From contig JAVMKO010000001.1 of the NCBI GenBank assembly GCA_032164245.1, positions 65,640,892 to 65,704,891 of the forward strand: a stretch of DNA of 64,000 bases. Direction: 5' to 3'. A program made the translations under genes and the position numbers. This DNA comes from Sternotherus odoratus (Eukaryota; Chordata; Testudines; Kinosternidae). Shown piece by piece: positions 1 to 11,585 of this stretch (within the stretch, counting starts at the first letter, position 1; the number at the start of each line of letters is the position of its first letter). Under the pieces are notes generated by a model. That model saw only the letters and a program-made list of their open reading frames with translations, had not been told where the DNA came from and ran no database searches.

Positions 1-628
1 TGCATCTTATCTCAAGCAGGCAACAGGGATGCTACTTCTAGGGCCAGACAATAATTCAGTTTCTCTTGCTATTCAAACATTGTCCTCTCTTCTGTAACTG
101 TCAATAGAATTGTCAGTTGTGATGGGTACACCTGTCCCCTAGGAACTGAACTGAGAGCACCAACTGATTTAATATTGGACAACACAGAGCTGTCAGGTGG
201 TATTGATGTTCTGTCACTAATAATCTAGACTGAATTAGAATTAGTTATGTATAGGTGGAAGACTCCATATTCCATTGCCAATCTCTTGAGCCATCCAGTC
301 CCATTACTCTTAAGCATAACACGGCTTTGTTTTAATTCAATAGAACTGACTCTGTTGAGATAATAAACAGCCTCTTCCTTGGGATCTCATATCGAGATAT
401 TCTGAACACCCTCAACTCATTTCTCAATATCATACTGTCAGTTTTAATAACTCACCTAATAAAATGAACACTGGATTTAGAATGGTAACATGCAGTGTCC
501 TCTTATATATTATTCACATATATATTTTTAAAAGAATATAAATTAAATGTATTATTTTTAGTATATTTCATTCCATGAGATCCCATAATGATGCAACAAT
601 TTAAAATGAAATACTAATTTTATGGTAT
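1..628. other. AT-rich sequence, no feature seen
   Basis: No open frame, RNA gene or recognisable repeat was found here. The stretch is AT-rich and ends at the target-site duplication of the 5S-headed insertion. Confidence 0.5.
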
Positions 629-918
629 CATTAAAGAATCATTTATATGGCTAAGCCACCCTGAACACACCCGATCCTGTCTGATCTTGGAAGCTAAGCA
701 GGGTTGGGCCTGACTAGTACTTGGATGGGAGACCTCCTGGGAATACCAGGTGCTGTAGGCTTAACACCTGGCAGTCGGTATAAAATGCCTCCAACGACAG
801 AGGGAATGACGCATCGGTTGGAGTATACCCCAGTCGTATCACTGGTTGTGTCCAGTCTAAGTGGACCCTGCCATAGTGTGGGAATAACACTAGGAAAAAC
901 ACATTAAAGAATCATTTA
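629..918 (+). mobile_element. 5S rRNA-headed SINE-like insertion with 17-bp TSD
   Basis: A 256-bp insert (646-901) is flanked by a perfect 17-bp direct repeat, cattaaagaatcattta, at 629-645 and 902-918. The insert begins with a near-complete 5S rRNA sequence and continues with about 139 bp that I cannot assign to 5S, tRNA or a LINE tail. The long exact duplication indicates insertion by target-primed reverse transcription, and its lack of decay suggests a fairly recent event. A SINE3-type (5S-derived) element fits; a retroposed 5S read-through transcript is the alternative. There is no long poly(A), only a short A-rich end near 894-901. Confidence 0.8.
648..762 (+). pseudogene. 5S rRNA-derived sequence (internal Pol III promoter region)
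   Basis: Long blocks of vertebrate 5S rRNA are visible: ccaccctgaac, gaagctaagcaggg, tagtacttggatgggagacc, and the 3' end ggtgctgtaggctt. The 5' first several bases diverge from 5S. The internal control region (A box, intermediate element, C box) is largely kept, so Pol III transcription is possible. It is the head of the insertion above and lies outside any 5S tandem array, so it is not called a functional rRNA gene. Confidence 0.85.
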
Positions 919-1526
919 AACTTCCCCCGAAGACACAGCCACTCCTGGGGTGAAATGGTGAAAGGTACTTAGAAATACTATAAAGGGAGAGATTAGATTA
1001 AAGTTTTTGATAGCCAAGGGTTAAGAGTGCCTCATGGTCAAGGATGGGTGTGGGTTTAAGAATCTTTAGCTGAGGACAGCAGCATTCAGGAGGCCTTGAT
1101 TCTGGACAGCAAGATGTGGAGCCCTAAATTAAGGATGTCTGGGTTTGGAAGCCTTTGCTTATTTATTATTTGATTAAATATTCTTTCACACACAATGTAA
1201 TATATTCTGGATGTTTGGAGATTAGAGACTGTATACATGTGTAGCAACCTGTACCTCTGTGTGTAATACACACACACACAAATATGAAAATCACTCTTAG
1301 CAAAACTAAAACAGACTTAGCATCATACTACAGATAAATAATAAAGAGATAGTGAATACTATTAAATACCTGTTCTTGCTCCCATAAGCCAATGGAAATT
1401 CTCCCATGTATTTCCATTCAACAAGGTCTGGGCTTTATGATTTTGCATATAAAGGGTTAACAGTTAACCAACAACAAACTAACTACATCCCTAGTAGTTT
1501 TACTTAGTTAAAATATGTCATTGACC
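919..1526. other. AT-rich intergenic sequence
   Basis: Nothing supportable except a short CA run near 1267-1281. There is no gene or named repeat. Confidence 0.45.
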
Positions 1527-1873
1527 CATATTCTCATTCAAGAATCAGAGAGATAGCCATATTAGTCTGGATTTGCAGAAGCGACAGAGTCCTGTGGCAC
1601 CTTAAAGACTAACAAAAGTATTGAAGCATAAGCTTTTGTGGGCTAGTTCCCACTTCATCGGATACATGTATCTGATGAAGTGGGAACTAGCCCACAAAAG
1701 CTTATGCTTCAATACTTTTGTTAGTCTTTAAGGTGCCACAGGGCTCTTTGTATCCGACGAAGTGGGTACTAGCCCACATCCGACAAAGTGGGTACTACCC
1801 CATGAAAGCTTATGCTTCAATACTTTTGTTGGTGTTTAAGGTGCCACAGGACTCTTTGTCATATTCTCATTCA
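1527..1873. mobile_element. Penelope-like terminal-repeat palindrome with 14-bp TSD
   Basis: The insert 1541-1859 is flanked by the perfect 14-bp repeat catattctcattca (1527-1540 and 1860-1873). Inside, 1593-1659 and 1674-1740 form a perfect 67-bp inverted repeat around a 14-bp loop. Two further direct copies of the same module follow, at about 1754-1780 and 1788-1858. Each module carries a hammerhead-ribozyme-like core. Terminal repeats in mixed inverted and direct arrangement, plus variable-length TSDs, are known for Penelope-like retroelements. No reverse transcriptase remains. An unrelated foldback MITE is the alternative. Confidence 0.7.
1672..1713 (+). ncRNA. Hammerhead-ribozyme-like core, mutated (Penelope repeat)
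   Basis: CTGATGA at 1672-1678 is followed by a GTGGG/CCCAC helix II. The GAAA box has become AAAA. A short AGC/GCT helix III follows. The other palindrome arm (minus strand, 1624-1662) carries the same mutation, as expected of an inverted copy. The G-to-A change at the conserved G12 position should abolish cleavage. Another module nearby keeps GAAA (1804-1807), but its CUGANGA box reads CCGACAA. Confidence 0.5.
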
Positions 1874-3220
1874 GTTTGCATTTCTTATCTGGCAAAATCC
1901 ACAGTGACTTAATTGTGTTTTCCCTAAGTAATTACAGCAGGATTTAGTCCACATGGACTGTTTTGATCAGACTGTTTCTGTAAGTACACAAGAATGGCAC
2001 AAATATAAGATCATCCACTTGGGTACCTAAGGATGCCAGATAAAACACTGTGTGACATTATACTATATTATTTGTGAAACGGTATGTTATTATACAATTA
2101 ATAACAGCATCGTAATGCATATGGACAAGGGAGGAAAATTAAAGTTGTGTGTTCAAACTTTGTTTTTTCCTGACTTTTAATACTTAGTCACATGATCTTA
2201 ATTTAGCATTAACCTTTTTTTCTGTTTAATTAGCCTGAACCATCACCACTGGAAACACTGTACTGTTCTTTTGTTTGGTGGGTGGAGGGGGTGGGTGGGA
2301 ATCTGCTGACAGCCCTGCCTAATTAGTTGTAAAGTGGTTAAGAAGATGAGAATGTATTACAGCAAATTGAAATTATTTCTAACTCTACTTTGAAAGATTA
2401 ACAGTGGCATCTCAATGTGAGAAAAACAATCCAGTATGAGACAAGCCCTGGAGAGCTCTTGAATACCTAAAAAGACAGGAAATCAATAAGGGCCATAATT
2501 ATTGGCACAGAGATGTAATGAAGTGTAAAAACTTTGGTGTAACAACAAATTAAAACTCCATTAGTGTCCTGGGGTAACAGAGGAACAAAAAAATGATTCG
2601 TAAAGATTACAATAATCTGTCCCTTCCCCTCTCCCCACGCATATCCTGCTGTTAATTCAACTAGCCTTCTTTATGTAAGAAATAGATGAGGAAGTCTTTT
2701 AACAGTAATTTTAATGTGGAGTTAAGACTTATTGCATAGCAAACCTAACTTTTTAATACTGTCCATCTTGAAACAATATTTTAAATTAGTAACAAATATC
2801 ATTTAAAGAATTTGGGAGTTGATATGGGAGAATGTTACTGGCAGGTTAATTGGGTTCATATTTTGAAAGGTTTGCTCTAAATTGGCTAGTCTCTCTCTCT
2901 TCCCCCCCCTCCCCCGCCAGAGCTAGTCTTTGAAGCTATTGACATTGGGCCTGATCCTGAGAGGTGGAAAATATCTTCAGCTCCGAATGACAGTAATGAG
3001 CATTGTAGGTCTTCTCAAAACCAGGGTCAGTAGTTAAACCTGTCAAGATATTCGTAATCTACCTAAAATGAATAACATGGGCCTGGCAAAGATTGCTACC
3101 TCTGCCAGTGAAATTATCGTGCCTCTTGTCTTACTCAACATGCATACTTGTAGAGGCAACTTTGCAATTTATTATTGTCTTTTTTGTTCTCATGTAAATT
3201 GAGCTTCTGACTGTGTCAGT
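1874..3220. other. AT-rich intergenic sequence, no gene
   Basis: There are only short low-complexity tracts here: T-rich near 2160-2225, and a CT/C run near 2891-2918. No open frame or repeat could be recognised. Confidence 0.45.
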
Positions 3221-3628
3221 ATTGTTTGCAGGGACAGCGACAGGGGTACTATGGGTAGAGCTGTACCGGGCCCCAGACTTTAGGGGGGCCCCGGTACACA
3301 GCAGTACCCGTAGTCATCCCCCCTTGTCGCCGGGCCTGGAGAGCGGGGAAGGGGCGGGGAGGCGGCGCGGCTCTCCTCCGGAGCGGACGAGCGCGCGTGT
3401 CCCCGGCAGGAGCAGTGAGCCCAGCTGGCGACAGCGGCGCAGTCCGGGGGAGAAAGTGCGTGGCGGGGGGGGGGGGGGGGAGCAGCAAGGTCGGCTCGTG
3501 CCGCCGCCAGCCGCTGTCAGCTGGGGGGGGAGCGCCGGCTGGGCTGGGGGGGGGCTGGCTGGGCTGGGGGGGCCCAAATGATCAGAGTAGGGGGCCCCCA
3601 AATTTCTGTCGCCAGCCCTGATTGTTTG
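3221..3628. mobile_element. Non-autonomous hAT-type transposon, GC-rich interior, exact 8-bp TSD
   Basis: The element 3229-3620 starts with cagggacagcgacag and ends with ctgtcgccagccctg, imperfect terminal inverted repeats of about 15 bp. It is flanked by the exact 8-bp duplication attgtttg (3221-3228 and 3621-3628), diagnostic of hAT-type insertion. The interior is strongly G+C and CpG rich, with a 13-G run near 3468, and encodes no transposase. Open frames in it are GC-rich chance frames. The 3' terminal block (3583-3620) recurs at 28351-28390. Confidence 0.85.
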
Positions 3629-4315
3629 CTATGACATTGTTGCATATATATTTTCCTTGTCCTCCACGGGTATAGAGAATGTATTTTTTTAATAATTAAT
3701 TTATTCTGATGCCTGTTACCACAACTATACTACAGAAGCTAATGACCTGAAGTGGAAGATCAGTGACAACACGCTCACTCTATGCGCCTTGACTACAGGA
3801 ACAATCTATATAGTCATATAATGAGTCCTAAACATTGAAGCCTTTTATTAGATGTACACAGGGATAGGCTTACCAAAGCACTTTCATTTGAGACAATAGT
3901 ATGGCACCAACAACAAGGTAAACATACAATCATTGCATTAGGTAAATTACCACCCTGGGAAAGTAGGAACCACATTACTTTCCCAAGGTATAGCTCTTTG
4001 CTAATAATATGCTGTTAGAATAAAATAAGAAAAACAAAGTAAAAAAAAACCAAGAGTGCAGTGTTTAAATCAGCATTTTTGGAGAGAAAGATTAGGGACA
4101 TTGCATAGGAGAGTTGCCTCTAAGTAATCAGTTTTAAGAGCACAGGTCAGTAGTGGACAAAATGTATCAGCTGATGGCTGTTTGGGGGAGCATATGAAAT
4201 GAGTTGGGGTTCTTAGTTCAGTTTACTGATGGATGTGTCCACAGCACCAAAAAGAGCATTGGAATTAGTAACCTAATGTCTATACTATATCTTTCCTGGG
4301 AATAAACATTCTATT

Positions 4316-4690
4316 TTATAGAGCAGGGATGGCCAAATTTATTGACTCCCTGAGCTGCATACGACAATCTTCAGAAGTCTGAGAGCTGGGCCACGTTTGC
4401 TGGGGCGCGGGGCTTCAGCATTGCGGGAGGTGCCTGCCAGGGCTCGGGGCTTCAGCCCTGCTCCTGCTGAAGCCCCGAGCCATGCCAGATGTACCCCGCT
4501 GGGAAGAAACCCCGAGATCCCCCTCCCTGCTGGGCAGAAGCCTCTATCCCACACCGCTGCAAGGCAGAGGACCCAAGTTCCCCCACCCTCAGTCTGGGAG
4601 GTGGGGGAGGGGGCTCTGCAAGCCACATTTTAACAATAAAACAGCGGCATGTGACTCACAAGCCACAGTTTGGCCTCCCCTGTTATATAG
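4316..4690. mobile_element. Non-autonomous hAT-type transposon, 359 bp
   Basis: The left end cagggatggccaaattta (4324) and the right end tttggcctcccctg (ending 4682) are inverted repeats of the common CAGGGG...GGCCAAA class. The flanks ttatagag (4316-4323) and ttatatag (4683-4690) match at 7 of 8 bases, consistent with an aged 8-bp TSD. The interior is GC-rich, with a local palindrome around cggggcttcagcc (4443-4486), and has no transposase. Confidence 0.75.
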
Positions 4691-6285
4691 GTTCATATAT
4701 CACCCTTATCACTGTAGTGACCAGACACTTTTCAGCTGTGCCACGGCTAACATTTGTTACATGTGGTTCATTTTGTATCTTGTATCTCCTCCTCATTTCT
4801 GGGGGAGAATTGTGTCTGCGGTGCAGTATTTTATCTTGGTAACCTTCGGTTTGGATAAGATTTGTGGGGTTGTCGTTGTTGCTGTTTTTAAATGTACACA
4901 CAAATATTATTGTTAGTGGTGGCAGGTCATAGAAGAGAACCTTGGTGAGGTGTGTGATTGTCCTTAGTCCCCATGGGAGGTCAGTCCACAGTCTTGGGCC
5001 ATCCCTGGAGAAAGCTCATCTCCTGCACAGACGAGCTCTACATGGGTGGTACAAATTTCAATTGTGCCAGAGGAGCAGAGATGGCCACCATGGCCCTCAT
5101 CCCAGATCTTGAGGTGATCTTTTAGGTATCCTGGGCACCTTGAAGATAAGGTCTGAGATCCCTTTGTATCCCTTTCTGCTAATACAGCATCATTTCTGGA
5201 TACTTTACATTTATAAAAACAAACAGGGTCTTCTCTATACATCTTTGAAATAGATGCACCTACTACCCAGGAGAAAGTGAGAGGGGATTGCAAGGAGGGA
5301 TTGTGCTGCATAGAAACTGTACTATTTTTCCTAACATTTAGTGAGAAATTACAGTAATAAGAAAGTGAGCATTTTAGAATTTGGGGATCATGAAACCCTT
5401 TAGAGCCCACCACCACTAGCTATATTTATGCCTGTAAAAGTCAGAAATGTATAACTTATAAGTATCTGTAAAACTAGGTAGAGAACACAGACTATTATTA
5501 AGATTTCTTGTTTTTGATGGATTCTAGTGGCATGAACATGGATGTAAGGCCTTTTGTGGTGGAAAGGAGGTGATTGTGGCAGGGCAATGCAACAGCAGCC
5601 TCCACTCCAATGGGGATCCCAAAGGTAGCCTGTCAGTGGGGTTTGCTAGGGAGGGTCCTGGACAGTGTGTCTGGGGTGCAATTATTCAAATAGTTGCTTT
5701 CTCAATGCACCCACTCCTATGCAAGCTTCTATGGGAGCCAAAGTGGAATTTGAAGCTAACAGTCCCTGGCAGAAACCTAAGGGAGAGCAATGATAGGAAA
5801 TTAAGCCTGCCCTCCGCTTGGAGTGAATTGCTTCATTATCTCAATCTAGCCCAGTGGAAAACCTGCCCTCTTCTTTCAAGCATACTCTTTCTGATGGAAA
5901 TTTCCTAGCCAACAGTGCGTAAAACCTCAAGTTACACTGTGTAATTCCTGATCTATAATAAGAGTGGGGTCTTCTTTTTGAACTTGTTTAGGTGGAAAAG
6001 TGAACAGTAGACCAAAAGCTACCACTTTTCTCAAGCCTTTTCCTCCTAACCTAATATTGGATGATACCAGATGCCCTGCTCTATGGTAGATCTTTAAGTA
6101 TAACTTAACTGAAGTTGATTTCATAGTACAGGAATAGTAAGAGAAAGCTTGCATTTAGGCCACATTTCATCCTTCCTAATATAGAGTCTCCTGCCAGTGA
6201 TAGTTATAGGAAAATGTTAATTCTGAAATAGTTAATGTAACCAATGGACACAGATTAACCATTATCTAGAGAGGATGAATGGAAT
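4691..6285. other. Intergenic sequence, no gene
   Basis: The minus-strand frame at 4964-5416 (150 codons) and the plus-strand frame at 5570-5908 show no recognisable domain, splice structure or neighbours, so they are not called. No named repeat was seen. Confidence 0.4.
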
Positions 6286-6289
6286 GGTG

Positions 6290-6385
6290 GGCCAGATCCT
6301 CACTTGCTTTAAATCAGCACAGCTGCACTGGTCAGTGGAGCTACACTGATTTACATCAGTTGAAAATCTGACCCTGCACATTCAA
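6290..6385. repeat. Old palindromic interspersed repeat ('gccagatcctcac...')
   Basis: gggccagatcctcact...tgatttacatcagttgaaaatctgaccc forms an imperfect palindrome centred near 6335. The same family recurs at 14943-15045. It looks like an old foldback MITE of amniote genomes; the family name is not known to me. Confidence 0.5.
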
Positions 6386-6660
6386 ATTTGAAGTATTAAG
6401 TAAAATCAGACTATTCAGGATCTATCAATTGATTTCTTCATAATGGATTATCAAAATCAACTACTAGGGCGATCAGTCTTGAAGTCCTTAACCAGTCCTG
6501 CTTCAGAAGTCCTAGCAAAATTAAGGGGAGTTGAATATGACTAAGGAGTAAGAAATTCAAAATTCAAACTAAAATAGAACTGTGCAAGATCAGCAGAGAC
6601 CTGAATGGGCTATGGTCACCTGGCCTGGATTTGGATCTTCGGTTTAGCCTTGCATTTTAA

Positions 6661-6770
6661 GAGCATAAGAACATAGTAATTAGCACAGTGGATCAGAATG
6701 AAACTCCATGTAGTCTAGTTTCCTGTCTTCAACAATGGCCAATACCAGATACTTGAGAAGAAGGGATAAG
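6661..6770 (-). mobile_element. CR1 LINE 3'-end fragment
   Basis: The sequence resembles the reverse complement of the CR1 3' untranslated region common in turtles and crocodilians: agcataagaacatagtaat, then gatcagaatgaaactccatg, then cctgtcttcaacaatggcc. The orientation is minus, so the LINE 3' terminus is on the left. It is diverged, 5'-truncated and non-coding. Confidence 0.65.
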
Positions 6771-7139
6771 ATGTACACAGTATAAACAGTAGGCCTATAT
6801 AGGATAATCTTCCTCCCCACTCGTCCCAACCCCTCACTCGCAAACACACACAATCTCATCCTGATTTCTAATAGTTAGAGATTGGTTTAAACCTGGAGCT
6901 GTGAGCTGTAAATCCTTCCCAAAATGTTATCATCACTAATTAAGACTCTAAGTATTCTTATCCATATAATACACACACATACAGATATCCAGGTTACAGA
7001 TCTACCTTTGAGAAACATGATCTTCTTACCAGTTTTAAATAGAGCAAAGAAGGAAGGAGGAGCAAAGAGGCTATATGGAAGTGGACAGTAAAGAGGTAGT
7101 AAAAGAGTTGCAAAGGTATTAACGTCATCCCCATTGATT

Positions 7140-7368
7140 GCCCCGGTCATGTTCCTTGCTGCTGGGACCCGGGCGGGCGGGTTGACGGCTCCCGACTGCC
7201 GTGATAAGTAAAACATCGATATAACGGACTAATTCGGGCAAGGGGGTGTCCGTTAAAGCCGAAAGTCCTGTTATTTAATAATTTTAAAAAATTATTAAAT
7301 AACGGACTTTCGACTTTAACGGACACCCCCTTGCCCGAATTAGTCCGTTATATCGAGGTTTTACTGTA
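7140..7368. mobile_element. Tigger/pogo-like foldback MITE with GC-rich flank
   Basis: 7207-7365 is an almost complete palindrome with arms of about 80 bp. The arms contain ataacggactaattcggg and tgtccgttaaag, and the ends read agtaaaac...gttttactgta. CAGTAAAACC-type ends with TA duplications are typical of pogo/Tigger non-autonomous elements. A GC-rich stretch (7140-7203, containing gctgctgggacccgggcggg) directly abuts the left end. Comparable GC-rich stretches lie next to the related copies at 28391 and 51226, so this seems to be family architecture rather than chance. Confidence 0.7.
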
Positions 7369-7799
7369 CTGTGACTGATACATAGGCCTCATTTACATCA
7401 TCTAGGCATGTGCAAAGCCTTGTTACCCCCTTGTTGAGCTCCAGAAGATTCCTGGGTTTTGCAGAGGGTCAATTTCCTTGGAAGAGCAATTGGTGATCCC
7501 AGGCTCAGGATAGCTTTTACTTTAATGTTTTTATTTATGTAATGTAAATGAATCCTGTTCACTTTGAGCAGAGATTGAGGCAATAGCAGTAAAGCAGAAT
7601 GCCACTGGCAGAAAACCCAGCTAAGTCCATGTTTATGCTAGAAAACTGTAACCAATTAAATTGATGACCCCGGAGCGTTCACCTGGGAACTCTTCACCCA
7701 AAATTCACATGGCCTTCACTGCTCTGAGTAGAATAATGGGCTATTTCAGGTGGGCCTGGCCAACCCTTCTGCTCCTTAATACATAAGGATTCTTCAGAC

Positions 7800-7965
7800 A
7801 CCAGTATCTAGGTTAGTCTCCATCAAAACTAGAGCGTGTTCCAGTTGATGGACTTGAAGAAAAGCTCTGTGCAAGCTCGAAAGCATGTCTCTTTCAAGAA
7901 CAGAAGTTGGTCCAATAAAAGATATTACCTCACTTGCCTTTTTTTTCTGCATTTCTATGGAGGTG
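7800..7965 (+). repeat. Interspersed repeat containing 'gaagttggtccaataaaaga'
   Basis: The block agctctgtgcaagctcgaaag followed by cagaagttggtccaataaaa and gatattacctcact is a repeat motif I recall from several vertebrate genomes. A partial hammerhead-like pattern is present (TTGAAGA at 7854-7860, AGCT/AGCT stem, GAAA at 7879-7882), but C3 is mutated and helix III is poor. Family unassigned. Confidence 0.45.
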
Positions 7966-9316
7966 AGATTCACACTGTTCCTATTTATAATTTGTATCAT
8001 GAATTCCATTGTCACCTTTGTCATGACATGCCACTAATGTCTAATTTCAGCCTCTTTGATGCATGATTCTGATTAGGGAAACAGTTCTGATGTCCATGCA
8101 TCTGAAAATGATACTTCTGGCTGCAGTTTTGAAAGGCCAAACCCTGCAGGCCTATTGATGGCTTTCCAAGGCAATGAGCTAAAAGGGAGTTTTGCCTGAA
8201 CAAGGCATGCAGGATATAACTCCTAGTAAACAAGCTTTCTTGCAGGATTTACCAGCTGAGGAAGCTTACTAGGTAAACAGCAGTACATTTGCCCTGTAAT
8301 GATCACAGATCTAGACATACTTTTTTTTCCTTTCCCAGAGTTGAAATTTATGGCTCACCACCTGTCAAGTTATAACTACTCTCAAAATACCATACATGTA
8401 AAATGTCCATTCCCCAGACACAATATATGCTAATTTTGACCTGCTCTTGGGCAGATCATACCAAGTTTCTTTCAATTAAAATGTTCCAAGATTTCCCTTC
8501 TTCCTGTATTTCCTAGGTAATGGTACATTTCCCCCAGTGACAGCAAAACTGCAGTGTCAAAGGTTCTTTTTCTACAGATGAGCCTAGCACTACTAGATTT
8601 CTCATCGTTACTTTCTCTACACAGCAATGTATTTAAACAAATAAAAATGCGTCTTCACTGGCTGAATATTCCCTGGGTTCTTACTCTGAGATAGTTTGAC
8701 ATCCATGACTTACCTTGTGGCACCATTTCATCACAGTCCCTTGAGTATATTAGCATCTTAATGCTATCCCTCCAAAATAATAAAGACACACACTTCAGGA
8801 TGAGCCAAACTTGCTGTCTTTATCTGAAAAGTGTAGAGTCTGTAGAAAGGAACATCAAAAAACTAACCTCAATCTTTCCAGGACCCCATCAAACTACTAC
8901 TCTAGGAACCTGTCAATTATTTGTCTTATGATTTAAAGGTAGGGTTTTATTAATATACAATATATTGCATATTTTCTTCTATTTTCTGCAATACCTCTAT
9001 ATTTTGGACTACTGCATTCATGGAACACACCAGAAATAAAATCAAAGAGAATATAAACATTCTCATAATTTGCCAATACATTATCTAGTTTGTGAGATAA
9101 ATGGCAAGATCCCTCATTGGGGGAAAAGCAGTCAGAGTGATGGGATTTAAAATATATATTTTTTACTCTGGGTTCAGTTCCCTATCATGAATGCTGTAGC
9201 TTGCTAAGGGCTAGTCTGTGACTACAGGCATAGCCTTTAAAAGGATTAATATTTAAATTTCACAACTGAGGAGTAAACATGGAAGCACTGGGCCTCAGAG
9301 ACACACCTCAGGAGTA
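7966..9316. other. AT-rich intergenic sequence, no gene
   Basis: The short frames here are not supported by any family resemblance. No repeat was recognised. Confidence 0.4.
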
Positions 9317-9472
9317 CAATCTTTTTCTTGAATCAGAGAGGTAGCCGTGTTAGTCTGGGTTTGCAGAAGCGACAAAGAGTCCTGTGGCACCTTAAAGACT
9401 AACAAAAGTATTGAAGCATAAGCTTTCGTGGGCTAGTACCCACTTCGTTGGATGCATGCAATCTTTCCCTTG
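9317..9472 (-). mobile_element. Penelope-like terminal-repeat fragment with degenerate 14-bp TSD
   Basis: The insert 9331-9458 is flanked by caatctttttcttg (9317-9330) and caatctttcccttg (9459-9472), 12 of 14 bases identical. It carries the module seen at 1541-1859 in single copy: cagagaggtagccgtgttag, then gtcctgtggcaccttaaag, then the hammerhead-like segment on the minus strand. There GAAA is intact but the CUGANGA box reads CCAACGA. No coding sequence. Confidence 0.65.
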
Positions 9473-11577
9473 TTGTCTCCTCAATCAATAGGTGTAGAAG
9501 TTTGCTGTTGGCCTCTGCCAGAAATAAATTACTAAACACTTCTCTGGTGCTACCACAACTTTGACTAGTGCGTTCTGGGGATAGAGCCAGGTGCCAGCCA
9601 TTCATGACACTCCTCTCCCCAATGCCTAGGCAGGAATAAGCAAATACTAAGCCCAGTATACTCCTGCACACCCAGACCTAAGGTCCAGGAATCCAACAGA
9701 GGAATAAAATGGGAGTTCTTACCCTCATCTTGTACACTTGCATGAGCACATAACATAGGTTCATAATAGATTTCAGTCCATCATGACCTGTTCCTGAGAA
9801 CTATGAGACAATTCGTTTAGACTAGTAATTTTCATTTAATGCAAGTTCTATGATGCTTTTAGAAAAAAAGGTGATGTGTCTGTGTAGATTGACATTTCAC
9901 TGTTTCAACAGACTTCACAGACATGGCATTGTTTTGCATATTTGGTGGTCACTTTGTGAGTTGTGTTGCATTGTACAAACATTTTTCTATGTTCTTAAAA
10001 AGAGTGAAAATTCTTCCTACCGATATGAAGGGAACTTTTAACCTTATTTGAAATCCACAAAGAGACAAAATAATTCTCTTATCTTTACATGAGGAGTATT
10101 TTTCACAGATATTCACTTTGGGAAAATTTATAATGAGTAACTTCTTGTAATCATCCTTACATACCGACACTTTAGAAGATGCATGACAATGACCAACTTC
10201 CTGCATTCATGCTTACATGCAAACAGATAGATCTTTAAAAAAAAATACAATAATGGTTCAAAGTGTATTTCAGACTTCCATCCAATAAACAAACAAATAA
10301 ATAAATTTAAAACTCATCTCGAGTTTCATCTACTTACTATTATTATTTTATGGAACTAATTTACCGTTGGTTCCATTTTAGCATTAAGCTTTTCCAAAGA
10401 GCTGAAAAAACATTTATTAAAAATCATCTACTTGAACTTCCTTGGTCACAAACAGCATATGAAACAAAGAAAATATTTTTTACCTTCTATGCACGGCAAG
10501 AGGAGAATATTCCCTGAAGTTTCATTCTCAGATCCTTGTATGAAAGCCTGATAAACAGGTTTAACTCTGATGGCTATAGTTTTTTCACCCACGCCTCTGC
10601 TTGAACACTTGCAAAGGTACTGCATGTACATTAAAAACCGAAAATCATAGAATCATAATAAAAGCCAGAGACAAATGGAATGCAGAATATCTATTAAATA
10701 CTCCTCTAATCACTACTGAATGGTAATGATAGCCAACTGGGGCTAAATAGCTATTACCATTCAATCATGTTTATAAATGTTTGGTTTTTCCCCCTTAAAT
10801 GTGAGATCCCTCAAAGTTTGGTTATTACAAACATATTTCAACACCACCAAACTAATTTCTATAGTGTTATTTAGTCATGAATCAGAATCAGACACAAATA
10901 CTACTCCAAACATAAAGGAAAATAAGTTACAGTAAAGATGTTATTTTACAGCCAATTTGTATTTTTCTTTTAATTCTCATGTGGTGTTAACCTATTTCAA
11001 TTTTATTCTGGAGCACATGCCCCTAGATCGAATGAAAGATAGATGTGTGAAATTATGAATATATTTAAACGCTCTAAGTAGATCTGTTGATAAGGAAAAA
11101 CACTTATTTAAAGGTAACTGCATATTTAAGTGAGTCCTCCACTGTCTTACAGCTACACAAAATGAGTGCAAATGGCATGTGAAATGCTACCACATCTGAA
11201 ACAGAAGATACTCCTTTCTGATGTAACATTTTGGGCTAAAAGTCCTGTTGCGATAACTCACAAAGGCTCCCAGTGTAGTCATTGTGTCAAACTGCATGAA
11301 AAGTCATGAGCAGGATTTAGCCCTTTTTTTTAGTAAAACCTGCAGACAGTAATTTGGATAGGAATGCTACTTATGATGTTTTATTTATTCATACAGACGC
11401 TAAGTTTGTATCTTTGCCAGTGATCTTTAGAATGCCTACCTCTTTCAGGGTTCTGTAGTGGAGAAAATATAGTACACATGTTTAGAATACAAAATGAAAT
11501 TGAACCCGTACCCTCTTAAAAAGAAATATTAATAAGATGAATCATCTCATGGGCATCTTTTGTTGTGATATCTATCC
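9473..11577. other. AT-rich intergenic sequence, no gene
   Basis: No supportable gene, RNA or repeat was seen. The frames at 9399-10631 are short and AT-rich with no resemblance to known proteins. Confidence 0.4.
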
Positions 11578-11585
11578 TTCTATTG

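Noticed and set aside
648..762. Functional 5S rRNA gene
   Set aside because: The 5' end diverges from 5S, the copy is isolated, and it lies inside a TSD-bounded insertion, so a retroposed derivative is more likely.
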